A stretch of DNA of 64,000 bases from Alligator mississippiensis (taxonomy: Eukaryota > Chordata > Crocodylia > Alligatoridae), in NCBI RefSeq assembly GCF_030867095.1, contig NC_081824.1, positions 48,022,882 through 48,086,881 on the forward strand, written 5' to 3'. The position numbers and the translations under genes are program-made. This document shows positions 33,701-48,700 of this stretch, piece after piece. The number at the start of each line of letters is the position of its first letter. Position 1 is the first letter of the stretch. The notes under the pieces are model-generated. The model saw nothing but the letters and a program-made list of their open reading frames with translations, did not search any database and had not been told where the DNA came from.

Positions 33701-36700
33701 ACAGCTTCGCCATGACATCAGCAAGTGTACTCCTCAGTCGTATCTAGTTATCTCTGCTTTACTGACATTTCATATCTGTTAGCACCTCAGGGCCACATGC
33801 ACCAACATTTTTTGGGTCTTACTCATGCTTGAGAATCACCAAATTGTTAAGATTAATTATAGGGCCAAATCCAGACCTGTTTGTTACCTGTGCGGTCACC
33901 CTGGAAATTGTTTCTTCAGACAAGCTTGTTTTAATAATTAATACTGATCTATAGTGGATCTATAGTGAAGAGTAACTGTCTTCCATGGTATAAAGCTGGT
34001 ATTACAATTTTATCCATTCTGTAAGTAAAGCATATTGTGTTCTGATTGTTGTTTGTTTGTTTGTTTTTGAAGGGTTATGTTTCTACATTTTTAGACCAAA
34101 AACATCTTTGGAGTTAAGGTTAAAGTGTACCTTCAGCATGTGTTTGAAAGAATTACAGTAATGGCGAATTCCTCAGGTTACAGTCTATTGTACCATAATA
34201 CTTTCCATGTGAACAAGGGGAGGAATACCCATAAACAAGTGTGGAAAATCCATCTATGACTTGTAACTTTTTTTTTTTTTTTTTAGGCAGAGCTCCAAAT
34301 GTTCCGAGCTCAGTGGATGTTTGAACTTACTCCAGGAGTGAGTTCTAATGGATCAGACACTCCGCCATGCAGGGCATCAATACGAGGGCCTGGAGGAAAG
34401 ACTATAGATACCAAAGGAAAGCAGGAACTAGCAAAAGAGGAGAAGGTAGGAAAAAGATTGCTCCTTTTGTCAGTAGGCAGCCACTTTAGTTTTTGGCAGT
34501 GTCTATAACACTGATGCTGGTTAAACCAGTAACCTTTAAACCACGGACCAAGATTCTTTACTCTTTTCTCATACTTTTTGCTATAGACCCCTAAGCACAT
34601 ACCATCTTTTCTGATTCATGATTAGTTTTTGCCTCTTGCACCAAATCTACCTTAAAAAAACAAACTCCAGACCATCATCAGTTGTATTTCTATATAAAAA
34701 TGTGTTACAAGTAGGTACGAAACAGCCAAAGAGCTTGAGTTAAGTCAATCACTAGTACGTTCTAATAAAGCAGCTATTTGGAGCATATTCTCTCCCATTC
34801 TTAAAAGGAGAGAAAGGTGGGGAAGGATGGGCATCAGAAAACAAAGTCCACTTCTTCACTTGTCTCCTGAGTTTCTTACATATTTCCTTTCTTGCTCCAG
34901 CCTTTTGCGACAGTTTGCAAAGAACTTGCAAGAGCACATTGCAGTAGTATGGTCCCTGTGATATTCTTGATGTTCCAGCACCCATATTTTTTTGTTGGTC
35001 TTATGTTTCTTTAATATGGCAGGCAAGCTAAAGCACAGACCCTGCAAAGTGGCAATCTTCTCTAGGTAACACTGTGGACTTCAACTTGTATCTACTACAG
35101 GCTGTCTTCCCCTTTTGCTAACCACAACTATCACAGGTGCCTTGTTCTACACCCAGAACTGCCAAGTATTTTTAGAACACTATTGAATTACTTGAGAATC
35201 AAAATGTCACTGCAAGTAAGCAAATGGTATATTTTATCATAGCCTAATCTTCATCCCTCCACCCCTTACCCACTCCTGTTCCCAGCTTTGGTGAAATGGG
35301 AACATTTTCCATCCGTTCTTGAAAAGCCATGAAGCTTTAGAACAGTGATTCTCAGCCACTGTGCCACAAGATCTTTTTAAGAGCGTTGCTCAATGTTAAC
35401 TAAATAGGAACCCATAGTGTCAAACATTGACCTGTTGTGGTCTTTCTGAGTTCTTTGTAACAGAAAAATTGTTCTCTTATTTTTTCTGTAGTAAAAAAAG
35501 AGGTAGCAAAGAGCTGGCCTTTTCTGAGGGGAATCCTGAGTCTATAGAGGTGGGGAACAACTGCTTTAGAAAGTTAGATTGTGTAATAGGAAGGGTTTAA
35601 TTTCCTAATCAAATTAAATCAAATTATTTTGGAACTGGAATAAAATCAGAATTAGACTTGCTCTGGGCTGGCTGGGAAATTCAGCTATAGCTAATAGAAT
35701 CTGAATATCCCTCCACATTAGTTACATGCAGACATGTTATGGCAGTCTTCATTCTATGTACACTTGCCATGTTAGCTGATAATTCTGGCAAGTGCTGGGT
35801 ATTTGTAATAAGTCACTGGTTTTGTGTTAATTTATTTTACAGGCAAAAGAACTGTTTCTGAAAGCAGTAGAACAAGAGCAAAATGGGGCCCTTTATGAAG
35901 GTAACACTCCTGTACTAATTTAAGAATTGCATATCTAGTATTTCTTACATACAGCTGATAAGCTATTTGTTTTACCTGCTGTATTGAGAAACTTTAGCAA
36001 TGCGCTCTTAATTAATAGCTAGAGAACTGTAAAGAGTAATTTTAAGAAAAAATTTGGATCATTGAAGCACCTCATAACTAAATTAACTTGCTATAAAAGT
36101 AGTAAGCAGTGTTGAAGAGAAAGTAAATATGAACTTATTTACTGTCTGTCACAACATAAGAACTAGGGGTTATAAAATGAAATTAGTAGGTAGCAAGTTT
36201 AAAACTAACAAAAGGAATGTCTTTCATACAGCATGTAATTTAAAGTGTGAAACTCATTGCCTCAAGGTGCTTTGGAGGCTGATGTTTTAAATTAGATTCA
36301 AAAGAGATTAGTCAAGTTTGTGGGTTTTTTAGGGTGGGGAAGCCTGTGTATCACTAGCTATTGAGCAGGCGAGCTAGGGATACGAGCACAGGAGCTAGGG
36401 ATACAGCCTCTGAAATCAGAACTTCCTAGACTTTAAATGCTGGAGGCTAAAAGTGGGAGAGGAACAGTTGGGGTTGGTGGGGAGGGGAAGGAAACCCTGG
36501 TCATACCCAGTTCACAGTCCCTTCTAGCACCCAGTCTGTCACTGTGACAGGCCTATCTGTGCCAAAGCTCATGGACTGTGGCCCATCACAAGAACTGTGA
36601 GCCTCCCTTAATAAGAGAGGCCACATCAACTAATTACTTGGGACAACAAAAAAGAAAATGGGAACAGGAGTGAGGTCACAGGTTAATAAGAGATTCAGAA

Positions 36701-39700
36701 GGGGACACAGAGCAGAGCACACTGGCCCATCCGCACAGCCCCTGAAGGAGTTGAGGGAGCCTTTGGACACCGACCACTGAAACTCTACCTGGAGACATGA
36801 GCGGAGACTGTGACACACGGTACTGGGCAAGATGGACCTATGTTCTGACCTAGTAAATGGCAGTTATGTTCTTACCTTAAGCTCAAGTAGTTCAAAACTC
36901 TGAATGTGAAGAAAGTATTATGAAGCCAGGCTAAGACTAAAATCTCAAAGGACTGGGAAAGGGTTCCAGCTTAAACACTTTTTTCTTCTTAAAGTGGGGA
37001 GCCTTCCAACCCTGCTGCTCTGCTCAGTGCTATCTACTGTCGTGTCCTTCTGCTCTCCCCTCACACCATGCACACACAAATAAGTAGTTACTTGGATATA
37101 CAGGATGTTTCTATAGTCAAAAGTGAGTGAAAGGTAAAAGCTGGTATTTTCCAGGAGGTAACTGAAATGGGCCCTAAATTTTCTTTCCATTTCCACACTA
37201 GTCTATAAGCTGGAAACAGTCCCCAGACATGCCAGGACTTTAGTTTTTCATATTCAGTAGGTTTTTGCCTTTTACAGGCTCAGTCTTAGACCGGTTTCAT
37301 TGCATTTGTACTGCCAAGCTGAGAAGTAGCATAAAATCATGTGACAAGGACATTTTCATTCTTTAGCACTAGCCATGCCTATTTTCAGTGTAACAGATTA
37401 CATTTTTCCTGAGCACTTTTCCTGTTGCCCTAATAGCAAATCTGATGATCTTGTTTCTTTCATTACATCTGCAATTTGGCAAGAACTGCATAGCCTCTGC
37501 ATGTCTTACAGTAAAGTGCCATTATGTGATGTACCATGTTCAGCGCTTATGTGGGTACACTTACCTGATTAAAGTTAAATCTGTTTATGTTAAATGTATC
37601 AAGTGTCTCCAAAAATTGAAGTTTCCCCTGTCAGGACAAAGAAGAATTAAACTGCCCTTTGACAGCCTGCTGCTGTTCCTGTTTCCTGTGGTACAAAAGT
37701 GGGAAAGAATTGACAAAACGCTTGTAGAAGGGGAATGTATATAGGCCCAGTTCAAAGTATTTACACATGCCTTAGTTCAAATGTTTAGTCCAGCTGAAGT
37801 CTGAGCTATTTGTCAGGTTATAACTTAAGGCGGCTATAAGATGTAATTTAAGGTTGGGCACATCCTTGGGTATGTTGCTAGATTGTGGCCTTCCCTAGAC
37901 CATGGATCACAATTCCTGAAGAGTCATATAGTAGCTTGAAGGTGAAAAGGCCTGATAGGACATGTTAGTTAAAAACTTTGCATACAAAATATAAATTCAA
38001 CTGATTAACCATTCTTCATGTCCTAGAAGACTACCAAGTTGACTCAGATGAGAGCCCTTCAAACACTTTTTGTTATATACTTTGTGATGAGACAGAAAAC
38101 AAGCTGCACAAGCATCTGTATATATGTATATTCCTCACAAAACAGGACCAGTCTTGTTACTCTGCTAATGTGCAACAAAGTGCACTCCGCCTGTTAGATC
38201 TCATATCCTTTTGCACCTGTGTTTCTGCTGCTTGGCCTGCGCACAACCACTCTGATTCTGATCTGCTGCCTTGCTGCCTAGGGCTCATGAACCTTGGCAG
38301 GCTTCACTATCTTACAAGACCAGTCTGGTGTATGTGTGCAGAGCAGGTCTAATCCCACACAGTTTTACAGTTTATTCTCAGCTCACCAGTTAAAAATCAG
38401 TCTTCTGGGATGAGAGATTAATTTTGAATCCTGGCTGCAGTCTGTTTTGAAGCTTATAAGTGATTCCCACCCGGGCTCTCATTCCTAGAATAGTCGTAAC
38501 CAGCAGGTTGTTCAGGATTCTGGGTTGGTCTTTCAGTCTATCCTGAAGATGTTCCACTTCATATAAATTTATGGGCCAAAGGGATAAATTGGGGCCAAGG
38601 GGATCACTACAGCCTCATGTCCAAGGCATTTACCTGGAAAGGGAGATTCTGCTTACTGTCCCTACGCCAAGGAACGTTTATGTAAAGTGTCACAGCTTTG
38701 CTGTAACAGGAAAAGCTAGACACCCCAGAATACCCAAAAACTTAGAAGTTGACAATTTCTGCTAGGAAGTAATAGAGTCTTTGCTTTAAGAAAGTAGTGA
38801 CATGTCCTTCTGGCTTGCTTGGCTGGAAAAAAAAAAAAAATCACAGTCTGTCTTAAGCACCTAACTTCAGGAAAGGGTTCCCAACTGAATTTGGAATGCA
38901 CGGAGGTTTCTCTGACCCAGAATTAAATGCCCAACTGTCTTATAGACATCTGGTTAGACCCCATCCCTTTCCTTCAGCTGTTTAAGCCAGCCAGTAGGAA
39001 AAGTTATGCCCTCTGCTGGATGGCTTCTTGAAATCCTTTTTAGGAGTTTAACTGTTGAGGAACTGTATATGGCAAACCTTTGGGTTATAAATTCCACTAA
39101 GCAACAAAGCATCTCAAAGTTGAGTGTTAATTCCTGTGTTCCCTATGCTGATTGCATGTTGCATCTGTCATTCAGTCTCTGGAGCTTGGTTCTAGCTACT
39201 GGGTAATTTGAAGACTGATTGTTGGCTTAGAAAGCAAAATATTATAGAGGTAAAAAGTGATTCAGCAACTTTGAAAGCTTCAAACTAGGAACACTTCAGA
39301 ACATATTGTACTTAGAATCATAGCCATAGTACACTATGTTCAGAAATTATCTCAGCTAGAAGCTTTCAAAAGTTGTAACAATATTTAGAAGCCAAATATT
39401 TCATACTGAAAAATGAACCATAAGCCTTGAAAAGTCAGTAAGAGTTGATTTAAGTTGGCAGTATTTCATATACTTCCCAGCATCTTATTTATTTCTACAA
39501 AACGAGCAACATAAGGCACAAGCATCTACAGTAAACTCCAAGCTACAAAAAAAAAGCAGCATATCAAATAATTGCTCTGTTCTATTTAAGTGGCTGACAG
39601 GTAGTCTCTGAAAGTTCAGGAAAAGCAACAAATTTAGGTAGTACTTGGGATTATCTGGCTTCAGTTTGATCTGTTATAGAGTTTTGCACATGAAAAGCAG

Positions 39701-42700
39701 TAGCAAAAAGGAGGCAGCTTTTGAGGAGGTTGGTGTATTGCAAACTCATGAATAGTTCTGTGGCACTGAGAGTGGTCAGATAACACACACCCATAACATG
39801 GCATCTGTTGCTCTTCGATAACTATTTTCCTATACAAGGCTGTTGCTGAGAGGACCTGAAAATATATACTAATACTTTCACAGATCTGTTACAAGTAGTG
39901 AACTGCATTAAAAGCTATCCCTTGAATAGATTTTTGCATTATTCTTAGAGAAGTTTCTTTATAGGAACTTTCACACTTTGGGAAGTTGTGCATTCTGTCT
40001 TATGATGACTAGCTCTTTGAATAAAATACTGAATTTGTGTGCTTTCAATTTCACTTTCCATTCCTGGATTCTAAGCAGTTTGGGGTAGGGGTTATTTTTA
40101 AATCTCAATCAATCATTGATAAACTGCTGATATGACTTTTCTTTTCTTTTTGTAAGTCATATACTTGAGCCGTGTTCTCCTCTAGGACAGAACTTTTCCA
40201 TGCAGGGGACAGAAGTGTGAGAACTGGGAAAAGACTTGGGTGCTTTGGAAGTGTCCAGGGATCTTTAATGTAAAACTGAGGTGCCCCCAGTGTTAGGGGT
40301 AGCTGTACGGGCATTTCAGGACCACAATTTTGGGTTTAAGTTAAACTTATTTGCCCCCTCTTGGAATAGGCTCCTAGATGGCTTGAAATTTACCAGCACT
40401 TCAGAGCCCCCTTTTTTTTAAAATAGCTCATCAATAAGGTGTGCATACTGTTACAGCTCACTGAATTGCTGTATTAGGGTCCCACTCAGGCTACTACTGA
40501 TCTGAGGTGGCACCACCCCCTTTTTTATCCAGGTCACTGGGACACTACTTTGTGAGAAACTGTTTCTCTTTTTGATGCTGGAACCTTGCATTGAAAATGC
40601 CCTACAGCCTGGGCTGACCCCCTCCAGACATGTCTGACCTTTAGTTGTGTGGCTTGTGACTTTCAGTTTACCTGTCCAGGAACATATGATAGCTGAAGCA
40701 CATAATACAGGTTTTGCCAAAGTGATTCAAAAGCTGTGGCACCTTAGACCAGTAGTTTTTTCCTTTGGCCTACAAGCAACGTTTGAGCAGGCAACATCGC
40801 AAACAGCAGCACTTTACTCAGTCAGCTTGAACAAGTGTTCTGTGTAGAAAGAAATGTGTTCTGTGTCTACAGATCTCCTGCTTTCTCATTTTGGTAATAA
40901 TCTTCTTACATCTTCCCTACACCCTTCTTAACACCAACCCTCTTCATTCTCTGTACCCAACAGACCTCTTTTTCTAACCTCATCTAACCCAGTCAGAGTG
41001 GAGTTATAAAAATCCAAAGCAGACCTCTGTTGCATGCATTGAGAGATGAGTAGGTTTCAGTTACAGTCACAACTGGCATCAATAGCCAGGTCCTGGAAGA
41101 AGCCCCTTGAATCAGGAGAGATGATGCAGGGGCTTGTATCTGTTGCACTGCCAAAGAATTTGGCATCTTCTCTGGATGAAGCTGTCATGTCAGCCCCATC
41201 AACAGCCAGCTATTAAAACCTTCTAGGACCTCTTCTCAAGAATTACTGAAACCTTAGGTATGAGAGCATGGACAGACTCTTAAATTCTCAGCTTTCAAGT
41301 GCTGTCACGAATTGCCAGTGCTCCCATTAATCTGATTATTGAGGACTGACTGGATCAAACAAAGGGACGCAACCCCCTCCTAACCTAGATACAGATATCT
41401 GTAGCACAAGGTTTCTTGGGCTCAAGCTCACTTTGTTAGATGCTGTTAAAGGATGTGCATAAAGTATTGAGAGAGAAATTTGAATACAAAAGAAAGAACG
41501 CAGTGTGGGAAGGAGGAGAAGAAAGGTGGGGGCCTATGCTGGTGGAATCAAACAAGCAAGCAGTTAAACCCATGGACAAGTTGGGGTTCTGATCAGCTGC
41601 AGCTCTTTATGCCCTTCAAATTTAGGAAGTATTTCACTATATTGGTAGCATACCCAAGGAGGAAGGGAGGGCTAGTCTGTGTAGACATCAGGAATTCAGG
41701 CAAGCTTCCACTGTACTCTTTGCCTGTCTGCACTTTCAGGTGAACTACAAGAAAAAATTACTTGAACTTCTTTGCGCTGAGATGGAGTAAGAGCTGAGAT
41801 AAATTCCACTATAGTGAAAGCTTACCTATCAGAGAACAGATTCCTCTTACAGGATAGACGAGTGATTGGAATAAAGCATGTTAACAGAAGTCAGGGACTT
41901 TCTGCAGAACATTTTATAAGGGAAAGTTAAGCACTGATTTAGTTTTGACTACTATGTAGTCACTGAAAGCATACAAACTCACTTGTTTTTTAGTTAAGCC
42001 TTCATGCCCTGTTATTGCTTTAATATGCTAGTTTATCCGTAACTTTACTTCATTACTAAAAGAATTCCAACTTGGATAAGGACTATGCAATAAATTTGTC
42101 AGACCTCACCCAACACCAGCACAAATCTAACCCCCCCATTCCCCTACAAAGTCTATTATTAAGTATCCTATTACGTCCCCATGGTGCTAAAGTAGTGGCT
42201 GCATCCTGGTTGTCTGAAGTGAGGTACCAAACTTCTAGAGGAGACATGAGCTTAAGATATTTGTGCTCAAAGTCCATGGGCTGGATTTATTTGATGGTAG
42301 TTAAAATATGGATTTTTCCTTCAGCTCCACATGGCAACAATGTGTATGCATCATTCACTGATATTGTCAGTTTCTGCCCCCTCTTATTCAAAAGTAGCCA
42401 GGATGCACAAGGGCTTTTTGCATACATACCCACCAATTTGAGAATTGACTCCAGCAGAAAACTTCATATCAACATTCTAGTTGCCCTTAAACACAGAAGA
42501 ATAAATGACTATCAGCTCAACCAAAAGGATGAACACTTCAGGGATTTGTGGCTCGCGGAGCCTTATATCCCCAGATGGATAAGATGGTTTCTGAGTATTA
42601 ACTTAGCTTCGTTCTTCACAAAAACAAATTGTGAGCAAGGACGGGAGCTATACTCTGGACCTATCCAGAGTCCATTAGTATTATACTGATATAGTTGGAT

Positions 42701-45700
42701 CTCAAAAACCTCTCCTAATATGCACCGTACGCACCCCCGTTTTGTATCTGCTGCTTAAAGATGTTATTGCAGTAAGAGTGATAGCACTTTGAGTGACGTG
42801 GTTTGAGTAGGTGGACACAACGAGTATAAAAAAAATACAATGAAAAGCATCAGCCTGGTAAGCAAGTTGACAGAGGGTATAGGTCCAAAATCTTCCAAAA
42901 ATTGTGGATCTTTTATGCTGACACAGTAAAGATGTGAACAGTTAAATGATTAATAGTTTAGCCAATAAGCCCAGTGATAACTGGTTGTAGCTTACCGGTT
43001 ATCATTTAGCATGGGGCAGGGTGTAGTCCGGTAGGGAAGTGTAGGGGAGAAGGAAAGCTGTGCAGTGCCCCAGCAGGAACCAGAAGGCAGCAGGGCAGGT
43101 GGGAGAGAGGAAGGGGAGGGGGGACTAGTACCTGTAGCTAGGCTCTGTGGGCCCTGGAGTAGTTGCAGCTTCTCCGCCACCTGCCAATTTGCAGCACTGC
43201 AGTACTTGTCCCTATGCCTGGATAGATACAGCACCTTCTGTTCCTGTAGCAGCTGTTACTAGAGGTGCTTGCACACACCCCCACCTAGGCTGGACCTACA
43301 GCTGCTGTCGGGGCTGGCAGGGGCTAGGACTATGTAAGGGGGCATGGGATGGCATCCCCAGGCCTGTGATTCAGCCCTATGGCTATGCCCAGACCCAGAG
43401 ATGACCCACCCAGTTTGTTTTGAGGCATAGCCCTAGGGAACTGCTGAGTCCCTGTTGTATGGGTGGGGGGGAGGTTGGAAGCACCTCACTGGTCCTTGGC
43501 CAGAGCAGCCCCACATGGACCAGGCTGGGGTTTGCAATACCAATTAATTGTTTAACCTTTGTAATTACAACAGGTTAAATGGCTAGTTTTTAAAATCAGT
43601 ATTTACATCCTTAATACATAGATACCTTGTTATGCTATCATTAGCTTGTACACATTTGATTGTATTGGTTAGTTGCATTTCCTGATTACATATTTATTGT
43701 CAGGGATGTATGCCCTGGCAGGGTTAAAAATGGTAGATGCTGGGGAGGGTATGACAAGAGAGAGATCACTCTAGATCGGGGTGGCCAGAGTTACTCACCC
43801 TAGGAGCCACATCCAATCCTCCACCAAAGCTAGAGAGCGAGGGGATGGAAAGTGCTGAGCGACCCGGAGTGGAGGTGACCACCACTCCTGCCTTGCACTG
43901 CTGAGCCACTCCAGCTTTCCCCGCAGGGAGCATGCCCCAGGATAAGTGGCATGGCTGCAGCCCCCACCCCTGGGAGCCTGGTGTCCCTTAGAGCTGTCCT
44001 AGGGAGAAGTGGGTGGGGCTTTGGCAGAGAAGCCCCAGAGAGCTGCAAGTACTGTGCTGGCAAGCTGTGCACGACTTGTGAGCCACGGTTTGACCACTGT
44101 GGCTCTTGATATACCTTATTCATGTGCTCTTCTAAAACAGCTACTCCTGCCACTGTCTGAGGATACTGGGCTACGTGGCCCCACTATGGCACTTATGTTC
44201 TTGACAATAATTATATGCCAAGCATGTTCCCACAGTTAGGGAATACTGGGATTCTAAGCCAGAAGTTGGAACTTATTTTGGCTGGAGGGCTGCATAATGA
44301 GTTTTAGTGAGCTGTGAAGGGCTGCAAGAAACATTTTCAAAACATATTTTTGTCCTGATGTGTGTGTGTTTGCATAGTGTTTGCAGGTGACTGCATAATA
44401 GCTCAAAATAAAGTTTTACTCTTGTGTACTCTGTGTGTGTAGGGTTTGTGGTTGTTTGCAGAGGGGTGTGGGGGGATGGAGTGTGGGGTTTGTGGGGGTG
44501 CGTGAGAGGGGTATAGTGAAGTATGCGTGTGGGGAGCCGCCTCCTCCACATGCCCCCCATGGTGCACAGCTCCTGCAACCGCTGGCATCAACAGCAACTG
44601 GCAGCAGACCCTGTGGTGCTCATAGCCCACGCAGGTGGAGCCCCAGCAACTCAGCTCCAGCTAGTTCTGGGAACTGCACATGGTGGCCAGGAGGATGTGC
44701 ACATGAGCAGCGTGGAGCCGTGTGATGGAATTGGGATGACCTGGGTTCTTTGCTCCTGCCATCCCTTGGGTGCAAGCTCCACATTCCCACCGGCCCCACA
44801 CTCTGTGTTCCCACCCAGCTCTAGCATCCCACTGTCTGCCCCCATTTTCCTACCTGCTGCTCAGAGTGCTGCAGTAGGGACACAAGGAGGAGCTGCTGGA
44901 GTCCAGAGGAGCTGGGTAGTTCCCCAAGCACCTGCAACAGTGGCAGCAGCAGCCCTACCCAGAAGCTGTGCACACTGGGCGGGCCTGAGACTGGGGCCTT
45001 CCTATGTATGAGGGTGGGAATGTAGCATACAGCACTGACTGGAGTAGGTGGGGCTCAGCCCCATGTGGAGCATGACAGGCAGCTGCAGGCTGGGCCAGCT
45101 ACAGTTAATTTGTGGGCACCTGCCTTTGGGGTGGATGAAATAGCCTGGTGGGCTGTATTCTGATTGCAGGCCATATTTTGTCCATCCCTGATCTAAGCTG
45201 CTTTTATTCAATCTCAGCACATCATTAATTTAACTTGTTTTAGGTTTTTGTTATCTTGTTCAGCACAGAGCTTAAACAGGCAGGTATAATGTATCACTAC
45301 TCTACAGTTCCCTATTTAGTTCCAGCAGCTACAGCTCACTCGCATACCATCTCTTTAAAAGGCTTCACTAATTTAACTCTTTTAGCCTGCCCAACAAGGC
45401 CTGCATCTTGTCCAGGCTTTTTTTTACCCTTCAGTCAAATAGGTTTAGCTGGATGTAATTACTTTTACCAACTCTTAATGCTCATTCCACCAGAGCTCAA
45501 GGAGCATCCTCTTCTTGCTTCCAAAAATCTACAAGGCAGTTAGCTACAACAGCATGTGTAATACAAGAAAGATCATTCACTTGATTTGATGAATTTCAGT
45601 AGAAGTATGTGTGTATACTAGATTTGGGAGATTCAGTAAAAGTGGGTGTGTCAATAGGTTCTCAGTATGTGTCCCAAATGTCATCATGTATCTTGAAAGA

Positions 45701-48700
45701 ATGCTGTTTGCCAGTCACCTTCAATGAGATTCTAAAACCTGCTTTTATAAGTCTTCAGCACACACAAGCTTCTGATTTGAGGAAACCATGGGAGGGATTT
45801 GGCCACTGGCACATGTGCATGTCCCTGAAGAGTTGAGTTGGATTTCACATGCCCCTGCAATGGGATCTGTAATGGTTACACTTGCTGAACTGTAGTTACA
45901 ATAAAAGTTAGGTAACTATTCTTTCTATGTAGCAGCATGATTTTCCCATCTAGTTCAGAGACAATATTGCTATGAGCCTCGAGTTAGCGGATTCTTCTAA
46001 TTTTAGACATCCATTTTCTCTGGGTACTACAAACAGAAGGGAGTGTTCTCTGTTTACCTGCCAATCCTGGAATCTTACCTGCTGAAGGGGAGAGAGAAGC
46101 AAAGGCCCTCTTGAAATTTCCATTGGTTTCCTTGCTTCTTTTGCACTTTTAAGTGAAACCTCCTTAGTGCCTTTCCTTGCCTACTTTCGTGGTTATTCCT
46201 TTGCCAGTCAGCATTAGTGAAGTTGACTTACTACATATGCATGCCCCCAATGTCAAGAGGGCACTGAATAGCACCCGTCTTCACTCTGCTGCAGTTTTTT
46301 AATATTCTGAACATCTGAAAGCTTCAGCTACTGGAAGCCCATAGTGTGTAATCGCTGTCCGTCTACTCGTACTCTGTTCATATTTGGAAAAGTGTTGCAA
46401 CCCTGTAGCTTAGCATCCAAGATAAGATTTATGGAGTGCTCAGTAACTTTGAAAATAAAATGGAGGCCTTTGTAAAATAAGAATATATGACTTAGCTCAT
46501 CCATTTTGGTTAACATCATGGCTCATTTTTAGCCAGAGAATTGATTCTGTACATGCCGATAGCTTTCATAGATGTGAACTTTCTTCTTCAAGTGTACAAA
46601 TAGCTTTTAAGGTCCTGAAAATTAAAGTATTTAGCAAGGCTGTCTTCCTTGCTCAAGTTTAGTTAACATGTTAATCAGTTTAGTTTTAAGTTGTTTAGTA
46701 AAGAAACTAGTAGCCAGGAAGGTGTGGGAGTTAATGTTGCTCCACTCTACATCCCAAAGCTTGGCTTTATTTTAGCTGTAATTGTTGCAGTTTGCTACAG
46801 ACAAGCTGTCAAGCAACCCAATGTTGATACAGTGGGCATTAAACAAGTTTCATGTAATAAATATTATCTTTATTTTCAGCCATCAAGTTTTATCGTCTAG
46901 CCATGCAACTTGTACCTGATATAGAGTTTAAGATCACCTACACACGGTTGCCGGACAGTGATGGAATTGGAAAGAGGTAGTAAGTATGAGAGTGTGCGCT
47001 ATTCAGAATCAGACTTAGGCATTTTATTTCTAGTGTACATATACTTGCTATAGTGCCACCCATGTGTTTATAAAGTTAGCAAAAGCTTGAAAAACAGCCC
47101 TGTTGAATTTATTTTAGTACTATAGAAGGTTCTGCAGACCCTTTAATGGGCATAGGAGCCATTAAAGAAGAAGTGATGTGAGGGTCAGTGTTTAATGCTT
47201 TTAGAATCAATTAAAAAACAAAACAACCCCCCCCCCCCAAACTTATCCCGAATGATTAAAATGGCTTAGTAAACAGTAGTGATTTAGCAATTTAAACATG
47301 TAACACCCATCTTATTACTTTGTATTTTACATTTCAGATTTGTCAGTTGTACAGCTAAAGTAATCTTTAGGTTAGTACAAGTTAAGCTAATTTTTTTTTA
47401 AAGGTACTCTATATTATCAGAGTTTGTCTGCACAGAAGCAGTTTACATCAGAGCAGGGGTAGGCAACCTTTGACCTTAGTATCTGGCTGCTTGTGTTGGA
47501 GTTGGATGGACAGGCCCTAATACTCCACCACCACTACTGTTTCTCCCCGTGGTAGCACAGGGAGAGCACCTGCAGCAAAGCTGCCTTCATCTGAATACCG
47601 CAAAGGCCCCACATCCACAAGCTGTATCCAGAGGTTCTGTAGGTCAGATCCAGTCTGCAGACCATACGTTGATGACCTGTTCATTAGAAGTACTGTCTTT
47701 GAGCTACCACAACCACAGCATGAAACATCCCTTTGAGCAATTGGATTAGCAACTGAGGAGTTGTAATTTGAACTGCTCTGTCCTCATAATTAGATCCAAT
47801 ATCAGCAACCCTTGAGCTTCAGACAAGTTTTTGTCCCAAACTAGGGTAAAAGCTAGGTAGATTACACTTAAACCAGCACTTACCTCAGCTAGGATGTGTG
47901 TGAACAGGAGCTAAGTTGGGAGAAGAACCTCATGTTATAGCTTGAGCCAACAGAAAAAAAAAAAAACCATAGAAGATTCTGTTCTTGTAGGCAGATAAAG
48001 ATACAGCTGGGAAGCATCCTTACAAAAAAAGGAAATAGAAGAGCTCAGGTGTTTTTCTGGGTATCTAAGTTAGTATTCTTATTATAATATTGAATGCCTT
48101 GCCAGCACAAGCTGTTTAGTACAAGTCCACAAAGTAGGAACGTGCTTGGTTGCAAAGTCTTATAACTTCTTTAGATTCCTCACCTTTTCCCAGTTATTCA
48201 CCTTTACTCCTTTCAATCTAGTACCAACTATGTAAGCTTCTTAAATAGTTTTTAATAGCTCCTCCCTGACTCCAGGTGGAGCCAGCTTCTGCTGCTTCCC
48301 CCCTTATATGTTTTATAAAAGTGCCATAATTTTAACTGATTAAATAGCAATACAGCTATTAGTATTTCTGCTTTCTAAACTGAAAACTTGTATAAGTTCT
48401 CTACATCATTGCAAGGGAAAGAGCTACATTTAACTAAAATGCATTATTGAATTGGCTGTCTCTCCTGCTAATGCAAGGTGAGTCACAACTGTTTTATCAA
48501 TTTTCCCTCTCTTGCATGGCAATATGTTACTGTGGTTTAAAGTGTGTCAGACTCACTAGCAGCTTGCTTTTAAAAATATTTTAAGAGCCTTTTATCAGCT
48601 CTGTAGCTATATAGAGATCTCCCCCCAAGTTTCCCTAGTTAAACTTTCTTATAGCACAACCAAGCTAAAAGAGAATTAAAAGTAATTCCCTGAAATTCTT

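Noticed and set aside
44523-45011. 162-codon plus-strand frame
   Set aside because: Inside the hAT-like element at 44260-45190. The composition is repeat-driven and no domain is seen.
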